Position numbers and translations under genes: made by a program
Source: CAWIUB01 sp963839175
GTDB taxonomy: Bacteria > Actinomycetota > Actinomycetes > Mycobacteriales > Jatrophihabitantaceae
DNA length: 64,000 nt
Direction: 5' to 3'
Assembly: GCA_963839175.1 (NCBI GenBank)
Contig: CAWIUB010000041.1
Coordinates: 1-64,000, forward strand
In this document: positions 9,125 through 19,142 of the stretch, in pieces
How the letters are laid out: each line of letters starts with the position of its first letter
Position numbering within the stretch: the first letter of the stretch is position 1
The notes under the pieces: generated by a model
What the model was told of the DNA's origin: nothing
Seen by the model: only the letters and a program-made list of their open reading frames with translations
The model's database searches: none

Positions 9125-10102
9125 ATGACCCACGCTCAAGCCACCCGCACGCCGGCGGACAGTCGGGACGGCCGCATCGTGGCTGACGAGCTGACCAAGG
9201 TCTTCGGCGGCAAGGTGCGGGCGGTCGACCACTTGAGCTTCACCGTCGAACCCGGCTCGGTGACCGGGTTCCTCGGCCCGAACGGCGCGGGCAAGACGAC
9301 GACCCTGCGGATGCTGCTCGGCCTGGTCAACCCCACCTCGGGGCGCTCGACGATCGGCGGCGTCTCCTACGCGCAACTGCCCGCACCCCTCACGGTCGTC
9401 GGTGCGGCCCTGGAGGCCGCGAGCTTCCACCCCGCCCGGACGGCCCGCAACCATCTGCGCGTCTACTGCGCCGCGGCGGCGCTCCCCGATCAGCGCGCCG
9501 ACGAGGTCCTCGACCTGGTCGGCCTGCGCGACGTGGCCAAGCGTAAGGTGCGCGGTTTCTCGATGGGCATGCGTCAGCGGCTCGCGCTCGCTGCCACCCT
9601 GCTCGGTGATCCGCGGGTGCTCATCCTGGACGAACCCGCCAACGGCTTGGATCCAGAGGGGATCCGCTGGCTGCGCGGCTTCTTCCGCTACCTGGCATCC
9701 GAGGGACGCACCGTGCTCGTCTCGAGTCACCTGCTCAACGAGGTGCAGGAGTTCGCCGACCGGGTCGTCATCCTGGACCGCGGCCGGCTGATTCGGTCCG
9801 GGTCAATCGCCGAGCTCACCGCCGGTTCGGATACCGTCGTCGTGCGCTCGCCGCACATCGCGCAGCTGGCCCAGGTACTGGCCAGCCGGGGCCTGGACAC
9901 GACGCAGGAGGACGGCGCGGTGCTGCGGGTGCGCACCGGTGACGCAGCGCAGGTGGGCCATCTGGCGTTTACCACGGGGATCGAGCTGCACGAGCTCAGG
10001 GTGGACAAGTTCGACCTGGAGCAGCTGTTCTTCACATTGACGCAGGGCGAGTTCGCCGTCGCGCCCGGCCAAGCGGCCCCCATTCCGGGTGGCCAGCTGT
10101 GA
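9125..10102 (+). CDS. ABC transporter ATP-binding protein
   Basis: 325 residues from ATG 9125 (an earlier ATG at 9113 is possible). It shows Walker A GPNGAGKTT near residue 51, the signature FSMGMRQR, Walker B VLILDEPANGLDP and an H-loop SSH. The C-terminal 90 residues form the extra domain typical of CcmA/BcrA-type exporters. It overlaps the permease gene by GTGA, so the two form a two-gene operon making an export complex at the membrane. Such pairs often export antibiotics or lipids; the cargo here is unknown. Confidence 0.9.
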   Translation: MTHAQATRTPADSRDGRIVADELTKVFGGKVRAVDHLSFTVEPGSVTGFLGPNGAGKTTTLRMLLGLVNPTSGRSTIGGVSYAQLPAPLTVVGAALEAASFHPARTARNHLRVYCAAAALPDQRADEVLDLVGLRDVAKRKVRGFSMGMRQRLALAATLLGDPRVLILDEPANGLDPEGIRWLRGFFRYLASEGRTVLVSSHLLNEVQEFADRVVILDRGRLIRSGSIAELTAGSDTVVVRSPHIAQLAQVLASRGLDTTQEDGAVLRVRTGDAAQVGHLAFTTGIELHELRVDKFDLEQLFFTLTQGEFAVAPGQAAPIPGGQL

Positions 10103-10848
10103 CCGCCCTAATCCGGTCGGAGGTCCGAAAGCTCAGCTCGACGCAGGTGTGGTTCTGGTTGCTGCTCGCGTCGCTCGCCCTGACGGCGCTCGGGGTGATC
10201 GGCCAGCTCGCCGGGTCCACCGACGCGGAGCTCGCGGACAACGTCCGCGCGGTGTTCACCGCAGGCGCCGGCGCGGACATTGCCGTGTTCGTGCTCGGGA
10301 TCCTCGCGGTGACCACCGAATTCCGGTACCAGACCATCACACCGACGGTGCTGGCCACGCCGTCCCGCTGGCGGTTGATCACCGCGAAGCTGATCACCTA
10401 CGTGGTAGTCGGGGCGATCTACGCGGTCGCCTGCATCGTGCTATCCCTGGCGATCGGCTTGCCCTGGCTGTCGGCGCGAAACATCGACGTGTCTCTAGGC
10501 GACTGTGTGGGCGCGATGGCGGCGGTGTTCGCGGTGGTCACGCTCTACGGACTGGTCGGCATGGGCCTCGGCGCGCTGATGAAGAACCAGATCGTCGCGG
10601 TGTCGGTTGGCTTGCTGGTGCTGCTCGTGCTGCAGAACCTGGTCGTCATCATTCCCGGGGTGAAGTACGCCTATCCCTACCTGCCGGCCGGTGCCGCCGC
10701 CGCGATCACCGTCGCCAAGCAGTCCGACCGGGTGATCAACGACGTGCACCTGCTGCCGGTCTGGGGCGGCGTCGTCGTCCTGGTGGTGTGGGGCGTGGGC
10801 CTGGCCGTGCTCGGCGCCGGCATCACCATGCGCCGCGACATCACCTGA
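10099..10848 (+). CDS. ABC transporter permease (ABC-2 type)
   Basis: A 249-residue hydrophobic protein starting with GTG that overlaps the stop of the ATPase gene. About six membrane segments are visible (for example VWFWLLLASLALTALGVIG, LVVYAVACIVLSLAIGL-like stretches, VVVLVVWGVGLAVLGAGI). The N-terminal LIRSEVRKLSSTQ is typical of ABC-2 permeases. It forms the membrane channel for the upstream ATPase. Confidence 0.88.
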   Translation: MTALIRSEVRKLSSTQVWFWLLLASLALTALGVIGQLAGSTDAELADNVRAVFTAGAGADIAVFVLGILAVTTEFRYQTITPTVLATPSRWRLITAKLITYVVVGAIYAVACIVLSLAIGLPWLSARNIDVSLGDCVGAMAAVFAVVTLYGLVGMGLGALMKNQIVAVSVGLLVLLVLQNLVVIIPGVKYAYPYLPAGAAAAITVAKQSDRVINDVHLLPVWGGVVVLVVWGVGLAVLGAGITMRRDIT

Positions 10849-10932
10849 CCGTTTCCCCGCCGCCCGTAGACTGTGAAGCAGCGACATCGGAGACCGTGAC
10901 AAAGACGGACAGGCGTAAGGCGGCCGGGCACA

Positions 10933-13900
10933 GTGGCGACGACGGAGCAGTCGACGGGCAGGGACACCGGCACGGTCGGTGACTTCGGGGCGAACGAGTG
11001 GCTCGTCGAGGAGATGTACGACCGCTATCAGGCGGACCCGGCGAGCGTCGACCCAGCGTGGCACGACTTCTTCGCTGACTACCGCCCGAGCAGGGGCGCT
11101 CCAACGCGCGCGGTCGCCGCCGAGGCCACCCCGTCACAGCCGGCACCCGAACTCGACACCGGCCCGATCGAGACCGCGACGGTGCCAGTGTCGCCAGCGG
11201 CCGCGCCCACGGCCACACCGCAGGTCGTGCCGAAGCCGAAGCCCGCCCCCGCCGAGCCCACCGCCGCTCCCGTCCCGAAAGCGAACCAGGCCGCCGAGAC
11301 TCCGCTTCGGGGCGCCTCGGCCCGCGTGGTCGCCAACATGACCACCTCGCTCACGGTCCCCACGGCCACCAGCGTGCGCGCCGTGCCGGCCAAGCTGATC
11401 GCCGACAACCGCGTCGTGATCAACAACCATCTGCGGCGTTCCCGGGGCGGCAAGGTGAGCTTCACCCACATCATCGGCTACGCGGTCGTCAAGGCGGTCA
11501 CCGACCACCCGGAGATGAACAACCACTTCGCCGAGGTCGACGGCAAGCCGACCCTGGTCCGCCCCGAGCACGTCAACTTCGGCCTGGCCATCGACCTGGC
11601 CGGCAAGGACGGGGCGCGCTCACTGGTGGTGGCCAGCCTCAAGGCCGCCGAAACCCTGGACTTCGCCGGCTTCTGGAGCGCCTACGAGGACATCATCCGG
11701 CGTGCCCGCGCCGGCAAGCTGGGTGCCGACGACTTCGCCGGGACCACGATCAGCCTGACCAACCCCGGCACGATCGGCACCAACCATTCAGTTCCCCGCC
11801 TGATGCAGGGGCAGGGGACGATCGTCGGCGTCGGTGCGCTCGAATACCCCGCGGAGTTCAGCGGGATGAGCGAGGAGAAGCTCGCCGAACGGGCGATCAG
11901 CAGAATCATCACGCTCACGTCGACGTACGACCATCGCATCATCCAGGGCGCGCAGTCCGGTGAGTTCCTGCGCCGGGTGCACGAGCTGCTGCTGGCCGAC
12001 GAGTTCTACGACGAGATCTTCGCGGCATTGCGCATCCCGTACGAGCCGGTGCGCTGGCGCGTTGACAGTGAGTGGAGCCACGAAGGGCAGATCGGCAAGA
12101 ACGCCCGCGTCATCGAGCTGATCAACGCGTACCGCACGCGGGGCCATCTCATGGCCGACACCGACCCGCTCGAGTACACCGTCCGCAGCCACCCGGACCT
12201 CGACATCACCCGCTATGGGCTGACGCTGTGGGACCTCGACCGCGAGTTTCCAGTCGGCGGCTTCGCCGGCGAGAAGCTGATGAAGCTGCGCGACATCCTC
12301 GGCGTGCTGCGCGACGCCTACTGCCGCCGCGTCGGTGTCGAGTACCGGCACATCAGCGATCCCGAGCAGCGCAAGTGGATCGAGGAGCGCGTCGAGGTCA
12401 AACACGCCCAGCCGACCCGCGACGAGCACCTGCACATCCTCGGCCGGCTCAATGTCGCCGAGGCGTTCGAGACCTTCCTGCAGACGAAATACGTTGGGCA
12501 GAAGCGATTCAGCCTCGAGGGCGCCGAGACGGTCATCGCACTACTGGACGCGATCCTCGCCAAGGCCGCCGACCAGGACCTGAACGAGGTCGTCGTCGGC
12601 ATGCCGCACCGCGGCAGGCTCAACGTGCTGGCCAATATCGTGGGAAAGCCCTACGCGAAGATCTTCACCGAGTTCGAGGGCAACATCGACCCGGGCACCG
12701 CGCACGGCTCCGGCGACGTGAAATACCACCTGGGCGCGGACGGGACGTTCCACGCGCCGAGCGGGAAACAGATCGCCGTATCGCTGACCGCCAACCCGTC
12801 GCACCTGGAAGCCGTCGACCCTGTCCTGGAAGGGATCGTGCGAGCCAAGCAGGATGCCCTCAACAAGGGTGAGGACGGGTTCACCGTGCTGCCCGTGCTC
12901 CTGCACGGCGACGCGGCATTCGCGGGCCAGGGCGTCGTGGCCGAGACGCTCAACCTGTCGCAGCTGCGCGGTTACCGCACCGGCGGCACCGTCCACGTGA
13001 TCGTGAACAACCAGGTCGGCTTCACGACCTCGCCGTCGTCGAGCCGCTCGTCGCTGTACTGCACCGACGTCGCGCGGATGATCGCGGCACCGATCTTCCA
13101 CGTGAACGGCGATGACCCAGAGGCGTGTGTCCGGGTGGCGAAGCTCGCTGTGGAGTATCGGCGGGAGTTCAAGAAGGACGTTGTGATCGACATGGTGTGC
13201 TACCGGCGGCGCGGCCACAACGAGGCCGACAACCCGTCGTTCACGCAACCGCTGATGTACGACATCATCGATACCAAGCGCAGTGTCCGGAAGTTGTACA
13301 CCGAAGCGCTGGTCGGGCGCGGCGACATCACCATCGAGGACGCCGAGGCCGCGCTCAAGGATTTCCAGCAGCAGCTGGAAAAGGTCTTTGTCGAGACCCG
13401 CAATGCCACGGGCCGTCCGATGCGCGAGCCGGTGATGGACGACGCCATGCCGTCGTCCGCCGACGTCACAGCGGTCAGCATCGAGGTCATCAAGCGGATC
13501 GCCGACGCGTACGCGAACCCGCCTGAGGGTTTCACCGTCCACCCCAGGTTGAAGCCGCAGATAGACCGCCGGGTGGCGATGGCCAGCAACGGCGGCGTCG
13601 ACTGGGCGACCGCCGAGCTGTTCGCCTTCGGCTCGCTGGTCATAGACGGGCACGCCGTGCGGCTGTCCGGCCAGGACTCCCGCCGCGGCACGTTCACCCA
13701 GCGCCACGCGGTGCTCATCGACCGGCGGACCGGCGCCGAATACACGCCGCTGCGGTCCCTGTCGACCGACCAGGCACCGTTCTGGACCTACGACTCGCTG
13801 CTCAGTGAGTACGCCGCGATGGGCTTCGAGTACGGCTATTCAGTCGCCCGCAAAGACGTGCTCGTCTGCTGGGAGGCCCAGTTCGGCGACTTCGCCGACG

Positions 13901-14610
13901 GCGCGCAAACCATCGTCGACGAGTTCATCGCGTCCGGTGAGGCCAAGTGGGGACAGCGGTCGGCGCTGTCGCTGCTGCTGCCCCACGGCCATGAGGGCCA
14001 GGGCCCGGACCACTCGTCCGGGCGCCCGGAGCGGTTCCTGCAGCTGGCCGCCGAGCGCAACATGACAGTGGCGATGTGCTCCACGCCGGCCAACTACTTC
14101 CACCTGCTACGCCGGCAGGGACTGTCGGCGATGCGCCGGCCGCTCATCGCGTTCACCCCCAAGTCGCTGCTGCGCCTCAAGTCGGCGGTGAGCGAACTCG
14201 ATGACTTCACCACCGGCTCGTTCCGTCCAGTGATCGACGACGCCGTCGATCCGGCCGGCGTGCGACGCGTGTTGCTGTGCAGCGGCAAGATCTACTACAA
14301 CCTGGCCGCAGAGCGGGAGAAGCAGGGCCGCAGCGATGTCGCGATCCTGCGCGTCGAACAGCTCTACCCGTTGCCGGCAGACGAGATCGTCGCAGCGCTG
14401 TGGCGATACCCGCAAGCCGAGCTGGTGTGGACGCAGGAGGAGCCGGCCAATCAGGGCGCCTGGTCGTTCATCGCGCTCAATCTGCCCGAGCATCTGGGTG
14501 GGCGTCCGTTGCTGCGGGCGTCGCGGATGCCGTCCGCCTCGCCCGCCGTCGGCTCCACGAGCGTCCATGAGGCCGAACAGCACCAGGTGATCGCCACCGC
14601 CCTCGGCTGA
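10933..14610 (+). CDS. kgd: Multifunctional 2-oxoglutarate decarboxylase/dehydrogenase E1-E2 fusion
   Basis: A 1,225-residue protein, close to the 1,231 of the mycobacterial enzyme. Residues 1-50 are the E1o N-terminal segment (FGANEWLVEEMYDRY). A Pro/Ala-rich linker follows, then an E2-like succinyltransferase domain to about residue 350 ending in YDHRIIQGAQSGEFL, which holds the catalytic His and Asp. The rest is the thiamine-diphosphate E1 part with HGDAAFAGQGVV and NNQVGFTT. It converts 2-oxoglutarate to succinyl-CoA, succinic semialdehyde or carboligation products in the citric acid cycle. It starts at GTG 10933 and stands alone. The fused arrangement is diagnostic for Actinobacteria. 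Confidence 0.97.
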   Translation: MATTEQSTGRDTGTVGDFGANEWLVEEMYDRYQADPASVDPAWHDFFADYRPSRGAPTRAVAAEATPSQPAPELDTGPIETATVPVSPAAAPTATPQVVPKPKPAPAEPTAAPVPKANQAAETPLRGASARVVANMTTSLTVPTATSVRAVPAKLIADNRVVINNHLRRSRGGKVSFTHIIGYAVVKAVTDHPEMNNHFAEVDGKPTLVRPEHVNFGLAIDLAGKDGARSLVVASLKAAETLDFAGFWSAYEDIIRRARAGKLGADDFAGTTISLTNPGTIGTNHSVPRLMQGQGTIVGVGALEYPAEFSGMSEEKLAERAISRIITLTSTYDHRIIQGAQSGEFLRRVHELLLADEFYDEIFAALRIPYEPVRWRVDSEWSHEGQIGKNARVIELINAYRTRGHLMADTDPLEYTVRSHPDLDITRYGLTLWDLDREFPVGGFAGEKLMKLRDILGVLRDAYCRRVGVEYRHISDPEQRKWIEERVEVKHAQPTRDEHLHILGRLNVAEAFETFLQTKYVGQKRFSLEGAETVIALLDAILAKAADQDLNEVVVGMPHRGRLNVLANIVGKPYAKIFTEFEGNIDPGTAHGSGDVKYHLGADGTFHAPSGKQIAVSLTANPSHLEAVDPVLEGIVRAKQDALNKGEDGFTVLPVLLHGDAAFAGQGVVAETLNLSQLRGYRTGGTVHVIVNNQVGFTTSPSSSRSSLYCTDVARMIAAPIFHVNGDDPEACVRVAKLAVEYRREFKKDVVIDMVCYRRRGHNEADNPSFTQPLMYDIIDTKRSVRKLYTEALVGRGDITIEDAEAALKDFQQQLEKVFVETRNATGRPMREPVMDDAMPSSADVTAVSIEVIKRIADAYANPPEGFTVHPRLKPQIDRRVAMASNGGVDWATAELFAFGSLVIDGHAVRLSGQDSRRGTFTQRHAVLIDRRTGAEYTPLRSLSTDQAPFWTYDSLLSEYAAMGFEYGYSVARKDVLVCWEAQFGDFADGAQTIVDEFIASGEAKWGQRSALSLLLPHGHEGQGPDHSSGRPERFLQLAAERNMTVAMCSTPANYFHLLRRQGLSAMRRPLIAFTPKSLLRLKSAVSELDDFTTGSFRPVIDDAVDPAGVRRVLLCSGKIYYNLAAEREKQGRSDVAILRVEQLYPLPADEIVAALWRYPQAELVWTQEEPANQGAWSFIALNLPEHLGGRPLLRASRMPSASPAVGSTSVHEAEQHQVIATALG

Positions 14611-14643
14611 CTCAGCTCCGGCCACTTCGCGCGGCGCGGGAGA

Positions 14644-15441
14644 TCATGCCGGGGCGACCGGCCCCGCGCCGCCGAAGCGGCGATCGCGGCGGGCATACGT
14701 GAGACAGGCTTCCCACAGATGGCGACGGTCGAACTCCGGCCACGGCGTATCGACAAAGACCAGCTCGGCGTATGCGGACTGCCAGAGCAGGAAGTTCGAC
14801 GTGCGCTGCTCGCCGGACGTGCGGATGAACAGGTCCACGTCGGGCAGCCCCGGCTCGTCCAGGTAGCCGTCGATCGTCCGCTCGTCGATCTTGGCCGGGT
14901 TGAGCTTGCCGTCGACCGCGTCGCGGGCGATCGCCCGGATGGCATCGACAATCTCGGCCCGGCCTCCGTAGTTGACGCAGAATTGCAGGGTCAGCCGGTC
15001 GTTCTCGCGGGTGTACTGCTCGGCGTCCTCGAGTTGGTCGATGACCGAACGCCATAGCCGCGGACGACGCCCGGCCCAGCGGATGCGCACGCCCAGCGCG
15101 GCGAGCTCGTCGCGGCGACGCCGGATGACGTCCTTGTTGAACCCCATCAGGAAGCGCACCTCTTCGGGCGACCGGCGCCAGTTCTCGGTCGAGAACGCGT
15201 ACGCCGACACCGTCGAGATACCCAGCTGCATGGCTCCGTGCAGCACGTCCATCAAGGCCGCCTCACCGGCCCGATGGCCCTCCGTGCGGGGCAGGCCACG
15301 CTGGTGTGCCCACCGCCCGTTGCCGTCCATGACGATCGCCACATGCTTGGGGACGAACCGCGCGGGAATCGCCGGAGGAGTGGCGCCCGACGGATGCGCC
15401 GGCGGGTCAGGCCAGCTGGTGCTGGTGCGAGCGAACGTCAC
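14644..15441 (-). CDS. uppS: Polyprenyl diphosphate synthase (cis-prenyltransferase)
   Basis: A 265-residue protein with the cis-prenyltransferase signature MDGNGRWA, AFSTENWRRS and the C-terminal FIRTSGEQRTSNFLLWQ. It condenses isopentenyl diphosphate units into the long polyprenyl carrier used for cell wall synthesis. It lies 9 bp downstream of recO on the same strand and is the last gene of the conserved era-recO-uppS series. Its 3' end faces kgd with 33 bp between, so the two genes are convergent. Confidence 0.95.
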   Translation of the reverse strand: MTFARTSTSWPDPPAHPSGATPPAIPARFVPKHVAIVMDGNGRWAHQRGLPRTEGHRAGEAALMDVLHGAMQLGISTVSAYAFSTENWRRSPEEVRFLMGFNKDVIRRRRDELAALGVRIRWAGRRPRLWRSVIDQLEDAEQYTRENDRLTLQFCVNYGGRAEIVDAIRAIARDAVDGKLNPAKIDERTIDGYLDEPGLPDVDLFIRTSGEQRTSNFLLWQSAYAELVFVDTPWPEFDRRHLWEACLTYARRDRRFGGAGPVAPA

Positions 15442-15450
15442 GGCTTCACG

Positions 15451-16209
15451 CTAACGATCCACGAGTGGCAGCGAGCGCAGACCGCGTTCGAGATGCCACT
15501 GCAGGTGCGCCGCGACCAGCCCGCTGGCTTCCCGGCGCTCGGGGGCCTTGCCGGCCTCGGCGGCGGCCCAGTCGCCGCCGAGCAGCGCCGTCATCACCTC
15601 GACTGTGCCGCGCTGCGGACGGGCCGCACCGGGCGGGCGACAGGCCTCACAGACCACCCCTCCCGCGGACACGTGGAACGCCGTGTGTGGGCCGGGTGCC
15701 CCGCAGGCGGCGCACGAGCGCAGGGCGGGTTCCCAGCCGGCCGTCGACATCGCCCGCAGCAGGAACGCGTCGAGCACCAGACTGGGGTCGCGCTCACGGT
15801 CGGCCAAGGTGCGCAGAGCACCGATGACCAGCAGGTACAGCCGCAGTGCGGGCTCGCCCTCCTCGGACGTGAGCCGCTCGGCCGTCTCGCAGATCGCCGA
15901 TGCGGCCGTCCAGCCGGCGTAGTCTCCGGACAGCCGGGCGCCGTAGGCGTTGATCGACTCGGTCTGCGTGACGGTATCGAGCTTGCGCCGCGCCGGCGCG
16001 TCGGCGCCCTCGGGGTTGCGGGTCAGCAGCTGGACGTCGATGTGGCTGCCCGGCTCCAGCCGGGCCCCGAACCGCGACGACGTGCGCCGCACGCCCTTGC
16101 CGACCGCGCGTACCCGCCCGTGCCTGCGGGTGAGCAGGGTGACGATGCGGTCGGCCTCGCCGAGCTTGTGCACCCGGAGCACGACCGCCTCGTCCCGGTA
16201 GAGCGGCAT
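15451..16209 (-). CDS. recO: DNA repair protein RecO
   Basis: 252 residues. The N-terminus LYRDEAVVLRVHKLGEADRIV begins the OB fold, and the central zinc module has CAACG and CEACR pairs. RecO loads RecA on SSB-coated DNA with RecR. It lies between the MFS gene and uppS on the minus strand, as in related genomes apart from the inserted transporter gene and repeat-containing gap. Confidence 0.95.
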   Translation of the reverse strand: MPLYRDEAVVLRVHKLGEADRIVTLLTRRHGRVRAVGKGVRRTSSRFGARLEPGSHIDVQLLTRNPEGADAPARRKLDTVTQTESINAYGARLSGDYAGWTAASAICETAERLTSEEGEPALRLYLLVIGALRTLADRERDPSLVLDAFLLRAMSTAGWEPALRSCAACGAPGPHTAFHVSAGGVVCEACRPPGAARPQRGTVEVMTALLGGDWAAAEAGKAPERREASGLVAAHLQWHLERGLRSLPLVDR

Positions 16210-16234
16210 CAGACGATCGTCTCATTGTCCAGCC

Positions 16235-16380
16235 TGCTCTTCGCGCAAGCGGCTCATCGCATCTGCTCTTCGCGCAAGCGGCTCATCGCATCGTTCGCTC
16301 CGCACCTGCGCCCCGCGAAATCGCTGACACGATTTCGCGGGGACCCCGCACTCGCTGACGCTCGCTGCGATGCTCACTCA
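16235..16380. repeat. Intergenic repeat module (two tandem 29-bp units plus tail)
   Basis: A 29-bp unit, containing CTCTTCGCGCAAGCGGCTCA, occurs at 16235-16263 and again at 16264-16292. A related module occurs at 40474-40560: it starts with nearly the same sequence and, like this one, ends in TGCGATGCTC followed by CTC-rich bases. Both modules enclose a hairpin and both lie just downstream of a minus-strand gene. Confidence 0.75.
16311..16342 (-). terminator. Strong hairpin downstream of the MFS gene
   Basis: A perfect 13-bp stem CCCCGCGAAATCG / CGATTTCGCGGGG with a 6-base loop (CTGACA), about 200 bp past the stop of the MFS gene. There is no clear T tract. It may terminate the era-MFS transcript, or be the structured core of the repeat module around it. 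Confidence 0.5.
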
Positions 16381-16539
16381 CCCGACGCCGACGCGGGCCG
16401 GTTCCCCGCCGGCTTGACCGCCAACTCCTTTCATGATCATGAGCCCCGCACCGGGCGATTCTGCCTGGTGGTGGGCTCTTGATCACCGCAGGCGACCGGC
16501 TATGTCGCCCGTGGTCGATCAGGCGGGAGCGTGGGCGTT

Positions 16540-17766
16540 CTAACGACTGGAGACCAAGCCGGCAAGTTCGCGTCTGGCTGCGCCCCGGCTGCTGGCGATG
16601 CGCCAGTGCAGGACCAGCGCCAGGACGCCGACGGCCAGCCCGCAGCCGATCGTCACGGTGAACCCGGCACGTGCACCGTGTGCGTCGGCCAGCCGGCCGA
16701 CGATCGCTGCCGCGATGCCGTAGCCGACGCACAGCCCAGTGGTCAGCCACGACATGCCCTCGGTCAAGGCTGTCGCCGGAACGATCCGGGCGATGAGACC
16801 GAACGCCGTGATCAGCGTCGGCGCGATGCCGAGGCCGACCACGAAGGCGCATCCGGCCAGCACGGCGACGTTGACCGCGGCGAGGAACACCAGCGGCAGG
16901 ACGCCCAAGACGAGCGCCTGCAGCCGGAACCGGTCCAGCACGCTCGCCGCCCGCTGCCGGGCACCGTAGGTCAGACCGGACACTCCGCTGCCCAACGCGA
17001 AGCACGCGAGCACCAGCCCGCTCGCCCCGGGGGCGCCGCGCTGGCCGCAGAACGCCACCATCGTCAGCTCCGCGCTGGCGAACACCCCACCCATGGCCGC
17101 CGCTACCACAGTCATCACCACGATGCCTCGGTAGCGGACCGCCGAGCGGTGCCGCGGTCCCCCGACTGGGTGCGGCGGCGGCTCACTGGCCCGCAGCCGC
17201 CGGAGCAACGACGAGCCGGCGGCAACCAGCGCGGCGCCCAGCAGCAGGCCGAGAACCGGGTCGAGCTGCGTTGCCACCAGGGTGACGATGAGCGGGCCGA
17301 CCGTGAAGATCACCTCGTCCAGCGTGGATTCCAGCGAGTACGCCACGCCGAGCTGCGGGCTATCGGCCAGCAGGTAAGACCATCTCGCCCGCACCAGGGA
17401 CCCCACCGGCAGGTAGCAGAAACCACTGACCACGGTGGGCACGAGCAGCGTCCAGTCCGCAGCCTCGAGCGCCGCCAGGACGCAGATGGCAACCACCCCG
17501 GCCATGTGGGCGGCCGCGGCCGGCAGCAGGATGCGCGACTGGCCAAACCGGTCGACCAGCCGGCCCAGCACCGGGTTGCCCACCCCGTTCGCCACCACGT
17601 ATAGCCCGCCCAGGAAACCGGCGAAACCGTAATGATGGGTACGTAGCGAGACCAGCAACACCAGTCCGAGCGGATAGATTGCGATGGGCATGCGCATGAC
17701 GAACCCGGCCCCACAGAATGCCCGGGTGCCCGGCGCGCGGAACGCCGCGCGGTAGGTGTCGAACAT
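16540..17766 (-). CDS. MFS transporter
   Basis: A 408-residue protein with about twelve membrane segments. The loop between segments two and three, GRLVDRFGQSRI, is the usual major facilitator motif. I chose ATG 17766 because it follows the era stop by two bases; an upstream start at 17811 lies inside era. The close spacing implies co-transcription with era. The gene is not part of the standard era-recO series and is probably a lineage-specific insertion. Substrate unknown. Confidence 0.85.
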   Translation of the reverse strand: MFDTYRAAFRAPGTRAFCGAGFVMRMPIAIYPLGLVLLVSLRTHHYGFAGFLGGLYVVANGVGNPVLGRLVDRFGQSRILLPAAAAHMAGVVAICVLAALEAADWTLLVPTVVSGFCYLPVGSLVRARWSYLLADSPQLGVAYSLESTLDEVIFTVGPLIVTLVATQLDPVLGLLLGAALVAAGSSLLRRLRASEPPPHPVGGPRHRSAVRYRGIVVMTVVAAAMGGVFASAELTMVAFCGQRGAPGASGLVLACFALGSGVSGLTYGARQRAASVLDRFRLQALVLGVLPLVFLAAVNVAVLAGCAFVVGLGIAPTLITAFGLIARIVPATALTEGMSWLTTGLCVGYGIAAAIVGRLADAHGARAGFTVTIGCGLAVGVLALVLHWRIASSRGAARRELAGLVSSR

Positions 17767-17768
17767 GG

Positions 17769-18668
17769 TCAGAATCCCAGGCGGTCCAGCATCTTGGGAT
17801 CTCGCTGCCACTCGCCTATCACCGCGACGTGCAGGTCGAGGTGGACCCGGGCGCCGAGCAGCGTCTCGATCTGCGCGCGGGCCGCCGTGCCGATCGTCTT
17901 CAGCCGGGCGCCGCGCGCCCCGATGACGATGCCCTTCTGACTGGGCCGCTCCAGGTGAAGCGTCGCGAAGATCTTGGTGAGCCCCGGGCGCTCGTGCATC
18001 TCTTCGACCGTGACAGCGATGGAATGCGGCAACTCGTCGCGCACCCCGTCGAGCGCGGCCTCGCGGATGAGCTCGGCGATTCGCGTCTGCATCGGCTCGT
18101 CGGTTGCCAGGTCGTCCGGATAGAGCGGCGGGCCTTCGGGCAGCTGCGCGATCAGCAGATCGGCGAGCAGATCGACCTGGACGTCCGCAACAGCCGAAAC
18201 GGGCACGACGTCGGCGAAGTCGCCCAGCTCGGTGACCGCGAGCAGCGCAGCTGCCACCTGCTCACGGCTCGCAGTGTCTGACTTGGTGACGATCGCGACA
18301 ACCGGGGCGCGCAGCGCGGCCAGCTCGCCCGCGATGAATCGGTCCCCCGGCCCGATCTTCTCGTCTGCCGGAACGCAGAAACCAATGACGTCGACGTCGG
18401 ACAGGGTGCTGCGTACCACGTCGTTAAGCCGTTCCCCCAGCAGCGTGCGGGGCCGGTGCAGCCCCGGCGTGTCGACCAGTACCAGCTGGGCATGCGGCCG
18501 ATTGACGATGCCCCGCACCGCGCGCCGGGTGGTCTGCGGCTTGGCGCTGGTGATGGCAATCTTCGTTCCGACAAGGGCGTTCATGAGGGTGGACTTGCCG
18601 GTGTTCGGGCGGCCGACGAAGCAACAGAAGCCACCCCGAAAGGTCGCTTCCTCCGGTGTCGGTGCCAT
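17769..18668 (-). CDS. era: GTPase Era, ribosome assembly factor
   Basis: A 299-residue GTPase: P-loop GRPNTGKST near residue 18, switch residues around TTRRAVRGI, DTPG, TKSD as the guanine specificity motif, and a C-terminal KH domain (ERPSQKGIVIGARGARLKTIG) that binds the 3' end of 16S rRNA. It is needed for 30S maturation. Upstream (18669 on) the chromosome order is broken by the accessory island; the usual neighbour, a deaminase-like gene, is now at 28003. Confidence 0.96.
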   Translation of the reverse strand: MAPTPEEATFRGGFCCFVGRPNTGKSTLMNALVGTKIAITSAKPQTTRRAVRGIVNRPHAQLVLVDTPGLHRPRTLLGERLNDVVRSTLSDVDVIGFCVPADEKIGPGDRFIAGELAALRAPVVAIVTKSDTASREQVAAALLAVTELGDFADVVPVSAVADVQVDLLADLLIAQLPEGPPLYPDDLATDEPMQTRIAELIREAALDGVRDELPHSIAVTVEEMHERPGLTKIFATLHLERPSQKGIVIGARGARLKTIGTAARAQIETLLGARVHLDLHVAVIGEWQRDPKMLDRLGF

Positions 18669-19142
18669 GTGCCCGATCCTCCCACTGCCCGCCGACGGCC
18701 TTTCCTATACTTGACTTGTTCCAGATTAAGATCACGGTGAACCTCGGCGCTGCCGTGGCAAAAGGGCCTCGGCAAGTAACTGACCTTGGCCCCGTAGCAG
18801 GGTCACGCTCGCTCCTGACGGTCATGCCGAACGCGACGTGGCAGCGGTGCCGATTCGCCACCGGCTACAAATTCCGCGCTACGACCCGACCTCGGACGAC
18901 GACGCGATCTGGATCACGGACCTCAACGGCAACGGTCGTCGCCGCATCGGTACACGTCCGGGCGGCGCCGCAACTGAACGAATTGTGGTTTCGCCCCGTA
19001 TGTCTGTATTCCTGTCAGTAACAGGGCAACGAGGCCAACGGTCGCGGTTAGCCGTGTCCAAAGTGGCTGCGCTGCCAGAACCTCTTGGATGGTTTCAGGA
19101 AACGTTACGAGGACCGCGGTGGCGACGACTCAACGCGGCAAG
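18669..19142. other. Gene-free stretch at the left edge of the accessory island
   Basis: 474 bp between era and the zinc-ribbon gene. It is visibly more AT-rich than the flanking genes. Short open frames exist on the plus strand (18838-19170, for example), but they show no family resemblance or ribosome site. The era promoter must lie here; no convincing -35/-10 pair was picked out. Confidence 0.6.

Noticed and set aside
16531..17604. 357-codon plus-strand frame opposite the MFS gene
   Set aside because: Gln/Arg-rich antisense shadow of membrane-protein codons.
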